This document shows positions 7,854 to 14,843 of a DNA stretch of 18,815 nt, piece by piece; position 1 is the stretch's first letter, and each line of letters opens with the position of its first letter. The notes under the pieces were generated by a model. That model was not told the origin of the DNA, searched no databases, and saw only the letters and a program-made list of their open reading frames with translations. The DNA is taken from positions 1-18,815 of the forward strand of contig DAONLM010000030.1 of NCBI GenBank assembly GCA_035406685.1. The letters are read 5' to 3'. The position numbers and the translations under genes were made by a program. This DNA is from DAONLM01 sp035406685 (GTDB taxonomy: Bacteria > Spirochaetota > GWE2-31-10 > MWDO01).

Positions 7854-8267
7854 ATTAACCACCTCTTTATTTTTAAGTATATATAATTTTTTGTTAAGGT
7901 AATATAAAATTAGCCTTATATATATTTTAAATTATTTTTTTTAAATTTGGAATTTTTTTTTAAAAAAATTATTTATAAAAAATTTATTAAAAAATTTATA
8001 TTGATTATTATAATAATTTTTGTATAATCTAAATACGACAATTGTTTTTAAAAATTTAATATAAAAAATATTTTTTAATTTTTTTAAAAATTCTACTTGA
8101 ATAAAATTTAATTATATGTTTAAATATAATGTAAAATAATAGATCATAAATAAAAAGTTTTATATAATTTCAATTAGAAAGTCACTCATATTTAGTTTAT
8201 GATTTATTATTTATTTTTTTTGACTAAAAAAATAAAAAAATTATAGCAAAAAAAGGAGGAGTTTTTA
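7854..8267. promoter_or_regulatory. Gene-free, extremely AT-rich divergent region between rpoN and malE
   Basis: About 405 bp with roughly 11% G+C by hand count and many A and T tracts. It holds the control regions of rpoN (leftward) and malE (rightward). A perfect TATAAT at 8125-8130 points toward malE but has only a distant TTGAAT (8097-8102). TTGACT at 8220-8225 is too close to the gene to be a normal -35. An A/T-only hairpin (8210-8220 with 8226-8236) lies just before the malE ribosome binding site AGGAGG (8254-8259). No open reading frame of interest and no RNA gene is visible. Promoter assignments here are weak. Confidence 0.5.
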
Positions 8268-9485
8268 ATGAACAAAATTTTAAAATTAGTAATTGTATCA
8301 TTGATGGTAATAGTATTTATTTTACCATCTTTTGGCCAGAGATCAAAGAAATTGGTTATCTGGTGCACGGATAAAGAGGTTGCCGGTCTTGATCCAATTA
8401 AAAAGGAATTCAAAAAGAAGGAAAAGATTGATGTTGAGATTGAGATTCAGGCAGAGGTTAGAAGTAAGTTTATTCAGGCTGCAAAGGCTGGTACAGGTCC
8501 GGACATTGTAGTTGGTGCTCATGACTGGGTTGGAGAATTGGCTAAAAATGGTCTTATTGCTGAAATTAATTTAGATCAGAAAAAGAAGGCTGAATTCTTC
8601 CCGGTTTCAATTGATGGGTTTACCTATAGTGGAAAACTTTATGGTGTTCCTTATTGTGTTGAGGCTCTTGTATTAATCTATAACAAAAAATTAATTAAAG
8701 ATCCACCAACAACATGGGAAGATCTTTTAAAGGTTGCAAAATCAATGACAAAGGGTGGAAGTTTTGGTTTCTTATATGGAATAGATAATAACTTTTATAA
8801 TAACTTTCCATTTATTGGTTCACAGGGTGGTTATATTTTTAAGAATGTTGGCGGTAAATATGATATTATGGATATAGGTCTTGATAGTGCTGGTGCTATT
8901 GAAGGTGCAAAATTTATAATGAGACTTGTTCAAGAAGGTATTGTCCCAAGCTCTACGAATAATGGAACAGTTGAGTCAAACTTCCATGAAGGTAAAGTAG
9001 CAATGATAATGGATGGACCATGGAACATTAAGGGATATGTAAAGACAAATCCAGATATAGGAGTTACAAAACTTCCTACACTTAATGGTAAAAAGTCAGT
9101 TCCTTTTGTTGGAGCAAGAGGTTTTATGATTAATGGTACTTCTGCTAACCAGAAAAATGTTGATACTGCAAAAAATTTTATAATCAACTATGCTGGTAGC
9201 AAAGATGGTCAATATGCTATGTTTAAAGGTGGTGGTAGACCTCCAGCTCATATTGAGGCAAATCAGATGGCACAAAAGGATGATCCTTTTGTAAAACCGG
9301 TTATTGATTCTGCTAATGATGGTATACCAATGCCAAATGTTAAGGCTATGGCAGTTGTTTGGAATTATGCAGCTGGTATGATTGATAAATTTAAGACTGG
9401 TGAGACCACAGTTGAAAATTCTATCAAGTCAGCAGTGCAAACAATTAGACAAGAGTTAAGTAAAAATCCATCAAGATTTGAGTAA
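8268..9485 (+). CDS. malE: Maltose/maltodextrin ABC transporter, periplasmic binding protein MalE
   Basis: The extracytoplasmic receptor that delivers maltose or maltodextrins to MalFG. It has 405 residues. The N-terminus is a signal peptide (MNKILKLVIVSLMVIVFILP) with likely cleavage after SFG and no lipobox cysteine, implying a soluble periplasmic protein. The mature start KKLVIWCTDKE, the segment AGTGPDIVVGAHDWVGELAK, the FFPVSIDGFTYSGKLYGVPY block, EALVLIYNKKL and TWEDLLKVAK are all in the positions seen in MalE-type binding proteins. GKVAMIMDGPWNIKGY and FVGARGFMIN support the maltose group within family 1. AGGAGG lies eight bases before the ATG. It is the first gene of malEFG and is followed by a hairpin that should make its transcript more abundant than malFG, as fits a binding protein needed in excess. 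Whether it prefers maltose, maltodextrin or trehalose cannot be told. Confidence 0.9.
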   Translation: MNKILKLVIVSLMVIVFILPSFGQRSKKLVIWCTDKEVAGLDPIKKEFKKKEKIDVEIEIQAEVRSKFIQAAKAGTGPDIVVGAHDWVGELAKNGLIAEINLDQKKKAEFFPVSIDGFTYSGKLYGVPYCVEALVLIYNKKLIKDPPTTWEDLLKVAKSMTKGGSFGFLYGIDNNFYNNFPFIGSQGGYIFKNVGGKYDIMDIGLDSAGAIEGAKFIMRLVQEGIVPSSTNNGTVESNFHEGKVAMIMDGPWNIKGYVKTNPDIGVTKLPTLNGKKSVPFVGARGFMINGTSANQKNVDTAKNFIINYAGSKDGQYAMFKGGGRPPAHIEANQMAQKDDPFVKPVIDSANDGIPMPNVKAMAVVWNYAAGMIDKFKTGETTVENSIKSAVQTIRQELSKNPSRFE

Positions 9486-9498
9486 GAGTTTGTTTGTT

Positions 9499-9527
9499 GT
9501 CCTGCGTTTGAGTACCAAACGCAGGAC
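9499..9527 (+). terminator. Attenuator-like hairpin between malE and malF
   Basis: GTCCTGCGTTTG (9499-9510) pairs perfectly with CAAACGCAGGAC (9516-9527) around a 5-nt loop, followed by TTATTTTATA. The 12-bp stem is strong, but the following uridine run is interrupted. Partial termination, or protection of the malE mRNA end, would lower malFG relative to malE. It is the most GC-rich short segment in the surrounding intergenic DNA. Confidence 0.75.
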
Positions 9528-9558
9528 TTATTTTATATAAAAAAACGGAGAGACTAAT

Positions 9559-12036
9559 ATGAGTGATAAGAAAGATAAATATACCCCTACAACAGAGGGG
9601 AGGAGAGGGAATTATAATTTTATAGGTAGAATTATTGCAACAATTATTACTTCGGCCATTTGTATTTTATTTGTCTTTATGGTTTATAAAGAGTATAAGG
9701 AAATTTTGATTCCGAGTTTGATAATACTTGTTTTTGCTTTTATTTTGGCTACAATATGGGTGGATAGCTTATATATTTATAGGTATTTATTACCAGCAAT
9801 GATTATAATTTTAGTATTTACGGCTTATCCTATTTTTTATACTATTTATATAGCATTTACTAATTTTGGAACAGGTCATATGCAGACTATTTCTGATGCA
9901 AAGCAGATTTTATTAAATACGAAATGGGATGTTGATTATAATAAACCTGCTTTATATGCAGAATTTTATATAAAAAAAGATGAAAAATTTAATTCTTTTA
10001 TGAAAGAATATGGTAAAAAGAGAAAGAAATTTTATGAAGAAAATAAAGATAGAGTTAATGAACTTTTAAAAGAACCTATTAGTGAAGAAGATTTTCAATT
10101 GATATTATCAAAGTTAAATTCAAATGATGCTACTTTTTTAAAAGATCAGTATAATTTTAATGAGACAGAAAAAGAGTTTGTTTTAAAAGAGAATATAAAA
10201 GAGAGAGATAGAGTTATTGAATTACTTGATTTGGTAGAATATTTATATCTTGATGATCTTGATGATGGGTGGAGTAGTGTGGTTTTAGACGAGATGGTAA
10301 AAAAGTATTATAATAATATAAAAGAGTCAGATATAAGTATGATACTTTATAGTCAAAATAGTATTTTAAGTGATGATTTGTTATCCGAAGATGTTGTTGC
10401 TTACATAACAAAGCATAATTCCAAAGGAGAATATGCAGATTTAGAGGTTATTGATAAGAATAAAATTACTGAGATAACTCAAGATAAAGTAATGATCGGA
10501 AATCAAGTCTTTATAAGAAGTGTTAATAGACTACCAAGGGTTTTAATAGAGGATATTTTAGGAGACTTTACTAAGTCATTAAAAGAGTCTTATCAATTAA
10601 AATTAGGTGAGTTTAGCTATTTATTAGAGCAATCAAATCAATTCTTTGTTAAAAAAAGAACATTTATAGAGAAGAATCAGAAGTTATATAAACTTGCTAT
10701 AAATGAAGATGGCTCATTGGGAGAGCATTCGATTCCAGTATATGAAGACAATAAATATGGTAATTTTGTTATTACAAAAGACAATGATAGCATAAAATAC
10801 TGGAAAGAGTATTCTTTAAATATTAAAGGTTTTTTTGAAGGAGAGGATGTTTTTGATTATGGAATGGGATTGGAGAAGGATACTCAAGCAGAGGCTTATT
10901 TGATTTCTAAAGTAGATGAAGAGACAGATATTAATTCCAGTATTCAAAATTTAGATCTTTCTTTTATTATTGATAAGAAGGTAGAAGAAGTAAATAAACA
11001 AGATTTAAATAAATTAAAAAAGGATATAAATGAGATAAATAAAAAAATAAGTGAGTTTAATAGTAAAATAGGAAAGTTTAAGAGAGAATATATAAAAAAT
11101 AATATAGCATCTATTAAAAATAATTCTTTTCTATCAGATGAGGGAAAAAGCAAGAATATATCTTTGATAAAAAGAAGTATATTCCCTAAATTACAGAAGA
11201 TAAAAATAGAAAAGATAGAGAAGTCCAATATAGATTATAATAATCCTATTGAAATGGGTTATTCTGTATGGGTAGGATTTAATAATTTTACAAAGATATT
11301 TACCAATAAGGGTATAACCACTCCATTCTTTAGAGTTTTTATCTGGACAATTGTTTGGGCAGCTGGCTCTGTTATTATGTCATTTGCTATGGGATTAGCA
11401 TTGGCTCTTGTCTTTAATTCAAGTGATTTTAAAGGTAAATATATTTATAGAGCAATATTCATTCTTCCTTATGCTATTCCTGGATTCGTATCAATATTGA
11501 TGTGGCAGGGTTTTCTAAACGAACATTTTGGACTCATTAATAACTTTTTTAATATTCAGGTGCCCTGGCTTTCTAATGGAACAATGGCAAGAATAAGCGT
11601 TTTAATAGTTAATCTATGGTTATCATTCCCTTACTTTATGATAATCTCACTTGGTGCCTTACAATCAATCGATGCATCCTTATATGAAGTTGCTGATGTT
11701 GATGGTGCTACGAAATTTCAACAATTTAGAATGATAACATTGCCATTGTTACTCATCGCATTAGGACCAATGCTTGTTGGTTCTTTTGCCTTCTCTTTTA
11801 ACAATTTTGCTGGTATATATCTTTTGACTGGTGGTGGTCCTGTTATGGCTTCTGGAATATTGCCTGGTCATACAGATATATTGATATCTTATACATATAA
11901 ACTTGCCTTTGGTGAGCAGAATAAAGATTATGGGCTTGCCTCTGCAATTGCTATTATTGTATTTTTGATCATAGGAAGTATAACCTTCTTTAATTTTAAG
12001 GTAACAGGAACATTTAAGGAGGTAGAAAATGCGTAA
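9559..12036 (+). CDS. malF: Maltose/maltodextrin ABC transporter permease MalF with giant extracytoplasmic loop
   Basis: The inner-membrane permease that pairs with MalG. Membrane helices lie at about residues 21-43, 50-68 and 76-100; then come some 485 residues outside the membrane (about 105-590), followed by the remaining helices. The beginning of the loop (AFTNFG, then DAKQILLNTKW) and its end (GYSVWVGFNNFTKIFTNKGI) align with the ends of the E. coli MalF P2 loop, so this is an enlarged P2 rather than a fusion at a new place. E. coli MalF has 514 residues and a P2 of about 180. The insert is hydrophilic, lysine/glutamate-rich and coiled-coil-like around 470-555. The core is intact: YRAIFILPYAIPGFVSILMW, the ATPase-contact EAA loop EVADVDGATKFQQF at about 710, and GHTDILISYTYKLAF. 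GGAGAG precedes the ATG. The last 8 bp overlap malG. Long MalF forms may exist in other lineages, for instance Thermotoga-like ones. Confidence 0.92.
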   Translation: MSDKKDKYTPTTEGRRGNYNFIGRIIATIITSAICILFVFMVYKEYKEILIPSLIILVFAFILATIWVDSLYIYRYLLPAMIIILVFTAYPIFYTIYIAFTNFGTGHMQTISDAKQILLNTKWDVDYNKPALYAEFYIKKDEKFNSFMKEYGKKRKKFYEENKDRVNELLKEPISEEDFQLILSKLNSNDATFLKDQYNFNETEKEFVLKENIKERDRVIELLDLVEYLYLDDLDDGWSSVVLDEMVKKYYNNIKESDISMILYSQNSILSDDLLSEDVVAYITKHNSKGEYADLEVIDKNKITEITQDKVMIGNQVFIRSVNRLPRVLIEDILGDFTKSLKESYQLKLGEFSYLLEQSNQFFVKKRTFIEKNQKLYKLAINEDGSLGEHSIPVYEDNKYGNFVITKDNDSIKYWKEYSLNIKGFFEGEDVFDYGMGLEKDTQAEAYLISKVDEETDINSSIQNLDLSFIIDKKVEEVNKQDLNKLKKDINEINKKISEFNSKIGKFKREYIKNNIASIKNNSFLSDEGKSKNISLIKRSIFPKLQKIKIEKIEKSNIDYNNPIEMGYSVWVGFNNFTKIFTNKGITTPFFRVFIWTIVWAAGSVIMSFAMGLALALVFNSSDFKGKYIYRAIFILPYAIPGFVSILMWQGFLNEHFGLINNFFNIQVPWLSNGTMARISVLIVNLWLSFPYFMIISLGALQSIDASLYEVADVDGATKFQQFRMITLPLLLIALGPMLVGSFAFSFNNFAGIYLLTGGGPVMASGILPGHTDILISYTYKLAFGEQNKDYGLASAIAIIVFLIIGSITFFNFKVTGTFKEVENA

Positions 12037-13456
12037 GTCAAAGAGAACCTGGCTTGACATTGTAAAGGAAATTTTGTCACACATTGTGTTGATATTTGTG
12101 GCATTGATAGTTCTAATGCCTATATTATATCTTGTTGCCGCTGGTTTTAGAACAAACCAGGCAATATTTGGACCTTTTATTGATTTTAATTCATGGATAG
12201 ATAGGGCAATAGCAGACAAGAGTGCAAATAAGATAAGTAAGATTAAGGTGCTAAATAGAATAACAATGGCTTTTGATGGTAAGACAGAAGATGAGATTAA
12301 AGAATATGAAAAGTCTAACAAAAAGATAATCCCTTCTTTAGAATCAAAAGAATCAGATATAAGAGAGATTAAAGCTAAAGCAAAAGAGTGGGTTTACAGA
12401 AATGGCAAGGGTAATACCTATAATGCTTACCTTGAGGCTATAAAAAAATGGGAAAATAAAAAGAAAGAACCTTATAACAATTTAAAGAAGGATATAGAAT
12501 CTCTTAATAAAGAAAAGGCTACTCTTGAAGAGAAATTAGCAGCAGTAAAAAGACCAATTGAGAAAGCCTCAATAGAAAAATCTATTTCAGATATAGAGGA
12601 TAAGATTAGGAATAAAGAGGAAGAGATGTCAAAAATTGAAGAAGAGGTTTCAAGTGTAATGTCTCAACTTTTTGAAGATTATTCAATTGAGGCCAACACT
12701 TATAAGTCAAGATATGTTTATGATGTTAGAACCTCTTTATACAATTTTGCATGCTTTTTTACTGGAGAAGTGCCAAATGCAAAGGATGCAAAATTCCCTT
12801 ATTTGAAATGGTTTATAAATTCTATTATTATTGCTGGTGCTGTTGCTTTAATTCAGCTTTCTGTAACTGCTTTGGCTGGTTATGCATTGAGTAGATTTAG
12901 ATTTGCTGGTAAGAAAGTGGGATTAATGATAATTCTTACTGTTCAGGTTTTTCCTGGTACAATGGCAATGGTAGCGTTGTATCTTTTGTTGCAGTATTTA
13001 GGAAATATAGTACCGGCATTAGGAATTGATAGAAAATTGGGTTTAATTTTGATCTATCTTGGAGGTGGTATTCCATTTAATATGTGGCTTGTAAAAGGAT
13101 ATTTTGACACTATTCCAAAGGCACTCGAAGAGTCTGCAATGATAGATGGTGCTACTTACTGGCAGGCATTTATAACAATAATCTTACCTCTTGTTAGACC
13201 GATTCTTGCAGTAATAACAATACTCTCTTTTGTCGGTATATATAATGAATTTGTTCTTGCCATGGTAGTGTTAACCAGTCAGGACAATTATACCCTTCCC
13301 TTAGGATTAAGATTTTTTATGAGCGGTCAGCAGGAGTCCAGATTTGGTGTGTTTGCAGCATGTTCTGTCCTTGGATCTCTACCAATAGTTGTCCTCTGGC
13401 TATCTTTACAGAATCAGATAATTTCTGGATTGACTGGTGGTGCAGTAAAAGGTTAA
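12029..13456 (+). CDS. malG: Maltose/maltodextrin ABC transporter permease MalG with coiled-coil insertion
   Basis: The second permease of the importer. It has 475 residues against 296 in E. coli MalG. A first membrane helix (about 18-40) is followed by an extracytoplasmic segment of about 220 residues (40-260) where E. coli has only a few tens. Its centre (about 140-215) is a heptad-like, highly charged helix (NLKKDIESLNKEKATLEEKL, then SISDIEDKIRNKEEEMSKIE) that should form a coiled coil. The rest is a normal MalG: NSIIIAGAVALIQL, GYALSRFRFAGKK, QVFPGTMAMVALY, the EAA loop EESAMIDGATYWQAF at 367-381, and the family-typical C-terminus GLTGGAVKG. The ATG overlaps the end of malF (ATGCGTAA), so translation is probably coupled. 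No malK follows; the operon ends at a terminator 17 bp on, so the ATPase must be encoded elsewhere or shared with other importers. Confidence 0.92.
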   Translation: MRKSKRTWLDIVKEILSHIVLIFVALIVLMPILYLVAAGFRTNQAIFGPFIDFNSWIDRAIADKSANKISKIKVLNRITMAFDGKTEDEIKEYEKSNKKIIPSLESKESDIREIKAKAKEWVYRNGKGNTYNAYLEAIKKWENKKKEPYNNLKKDIESLNKEKATLEEKLAAVKRPIEKASIEKSISDIEDKIRNKEEEMSKIEEEVSSVMSQLFEDYSIEANTYKSRYVYDVRTSLYNFACFFTGEVPNAKDAKFPYLKWFINSIIIAGAVALIQLSVTALAGYALSRFRFAGKKVGLMIILTVQVFPGTMAMVALYLLLQYLGNIVPALGIDRKLGLILIYLGGGIPFNMWLVKGYFDTIPKALEESAMIDGATYWQAFITIILPLVRPILAVITILSFVGIYNEFVLAMVVLTSQDNYTLPLGLRFFMSGQQESRFGVFAACSVLGSLPIVVLWLSLQNQIISGLTGGAVKG

Positions 13457-13472
13457 TGCTTAAATAAAATAT

Positions 13473-13508
13473 AAAAAGAGGCTCTTTTAAATAAGAGCCT
13501 CTTTTTTT
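13473..13508. terminator. Bidirectional intrinsic terminator between malG and nrdG
   Basis: AAAAAGAGGCTCTT (13473-13486) pairs perfectly with AAGAGCCTCTTTTT (13493-13506), with a 6-nt loop. A T run follows on the plus strand and an A run precedes, so the same hairpin works in both directions. It lies between convergent genes and should end both the malEFG and the nrd transcripts. Confidence 0.92.
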
Positions 13509-13534
13509 TATCAAAAACTATTTTTTATAAGAAA

Positions 13535-14245
13535 TTATTGCTTGGTTACAGCATAGTTTGTTCTGAGTTCGCATTTTATACCATTACCGATAGCTATTTC
13601 TTTCATTTCTTCAAGAATAGATAATGGATAAGGATGTATTGATAAATAGTTTTCATCAAGTGTATTAAATGGTCTGAATTGAGCAAGATAGTAAATATTA
13701 CAATTCTTTATTAAAGAACAGATTTTTAGTATATCCTCTTTTTCTACTATATATGGAACAACAGTTGTTCTAAATTCATGTTCTATTTTACTATTAATTA
13801 TATAAGAAATCGATTCTTTTATGTTTTCTATTAAATTATCATTTCCAGTATACCCTAATATAGAATATTTTTCCAAAGATGTTTTTATATCCATTGCTAT
13901 GTAGTCAGCATCAATCTTTTTGAGAATAGATGGTAATGTGCCGTTTGTATCTATTTTAACGCTCATACCTAATGAATGGATATCTTTTATTATCTCTTTT
14001 AATTCTTCTCCATATAATAGAGGTTCACCACCAGTAATACATACCCCTTTTAGAATATTTTTTCTTTTTATAAGATAATTGTATATATCTTCCCATTCAA
14101 TCGGTGTTTGATTCTTTAATTCTGTTACAAGTTCCTTATTATGACAAAACGGGCATCTTAAATTACAGCCACCAGTAAAAATGGTGGCTGCTAATTTACC
14201 AGGATAGTCAATTAATGTTGTTTTTTGAAAACCAAAGAAATTCAA
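13535..14245 (-). CDS. nrdG: Anaerobic ribonucleotide reductase activating protein (radical SAM)
   Basis: A radical SAM enzyme that uses a [4Fe-4S] cluster and S-adenosylmethionine to form the glycyl radical on class III ribonucleotide reductase. It has 236 residues. The cluster motif CNLRCPFC (C27, C31, C34) has the standard CX3CX2C spacing and is preceded by YPGKLAATIFTGG, typical of the NrdG/PflA-like group. The SAM-binding GGEPLL follows around residue 72, with MSVKIDTNGT and DYIAMDIKTSLEKY further on. This resembles the longer NrdG form found outside enterobacteria, rather than the 154-residue E. coli protein. The start is TTG at 14245, behind AAGGT; the gap to the preceding gene is only 11 bp, so they are cotranscribed. 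In this operon its substrate glycine would be on the 186-residue protein and not on NrdD itself. Confidence 0.92.
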   Translation of the reverse strand: MNFFGFQKTTLIDYPGKLAATIFTGGCNLRCPFCHNKELVTELKNQTPIEWEDIYNYLIKRKNILKGVCITGGEPLLYGEELKEIIKDIHSLGMSVKIDTNGTLPSILKKIDADYIAMDIKTSLEKYSILGYTGNDNLIENIKESISYIINSKIEHEFRTTVVPYIVEKEDILKICSLIKNCNIYYLAQFRPFNTLDENYLSIHPYPLSILEEMKEIAIGNGIKCELRTNYAVTKQ

Positions 14246-14256
14246 TTTCTACCTTT

Positions 14257-14817
14257 TTAATTTTTAAAAATTTCTTTTAATTTTTCTAAACTATTTACTA
14301 TTGTAATTACTCTATCCTCTTTATCAAATAGGACAACAGCAGGAGTTGACATTATATTATACTTTTTTGCAGAGTTAAATCCAATCTCATTCAACACATC
14401 TATCTCTTCGCCCGGGATATTTACTGTTTTTAAGAAATTCAACACTGGTGGACAATTTCTACATGTATGGCTATGAAAAACCTTATAAAAAGCAATCTCT
14501 TTTTGGTTTATATTCTCTTCATTTCTTGAATTATCTTTTTTTGCTAAGTCTAGTCTCTCTTTTATTGATTTTAATTCTATATCAAAAGTAACTCTATATT
14601 TATACTCTTCTTTTTTCCCATTGTTCCAGTTTTTGACATCTCTGTGGTATCCTACTATTCTTGTATATACTTCAGTTTCTTTTCCTTTTACCTCTTTTAG
14701 TTTTTTTTCTAATTCGACAATTCGTTTATCAATCTCCTCAATCGAGTTATATGAAATCTCTGTTTTATTTGTAATCGATTGATTACCTAAACTCTCATCA
14801 AATATTGATGTTTGCAT
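14257..14817 (-). CDS. Stand-alone glycyl-radical domain of class III ribonucleotide reductase fused to a thioredoxin/glutaredoxin-like domain
   Basis: A 186-residue protein with three visible parts. Residues 24-47 are a charged helix (SIEEIDKRIVELEKKLKEVK). Residues 48-79 (TEVYTRIVGYHRDVKNWNNG, then KKEEYKYR) match the glycyl-radical loop that normally ends NrdD; G56 in RIVGY would be the radical site. Residues 108-186 are redoxin-like, with CRNCPP (C119, C122) on a strand-turn (FYKVFHSHTC) and the cis-proline motif STPAVVLF near 157-164. Thiol-dependent class III reductases are known to take electrons from thioredoxin or glutaredoxin-like proteins, so the fused domain may be the reductant. 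The upstream nrdD lacks this loop, so the two proteins together would make one enzyme. The gene has its own ribosome binding site (AGGAGAG) and ATG, lies 26 bp after nrdD, and is in another frame, so it is not a simple readthrough product. The domain calls are strong; the joint function is inference. Confidence 0.8.
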   Translation of the reverse strand: MQTSIFDESLGNQSITNKTEISYNSIEEIDKRIVELEKKLKEVKGKETEVYTRIVGYHRDVKNWNNGKKEEYKYRVTFDIELKSIKERLDLAKKDNSRNEENINQKEIAFYKVFHSHTCRNCPPVLNFLKTVNIPGEEIDVLNEIGFNSAKKYNIMSTPAVVLFDKEDRVITIVNSLEKLKEIFKN

Positions 14818-14843
14818 ATTTTCTCTCCTAATAAAATATTTAT

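Noticed and set aside
8220..8247. TTGACT with TTATAG as the malE promoter
   Set aside because: The spacer is only 15-16 bp, and transcription would start on the ribosome binding site itself, leaving almost no leader.
11761..12321. 186-residue reading frame on the minus strand across the malF/malG junction
   Set aside because: It is a shadow of malF and malG. It has no ribosome binding site, no recognisable domain, and runs antisense through conserved permease codons.
14818..14843. NrdD and the 186-residue protein as one gene broken by a frameshift or stop readthrough
   Set aside because: The second gene has its own strong ribosome binding site, ATG and a 20-odd residue leader before the helix, and the frames differ with a 26-bp non-coding gap. 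A sequencing error cannot be excluded without reads, but the layout looks natural.
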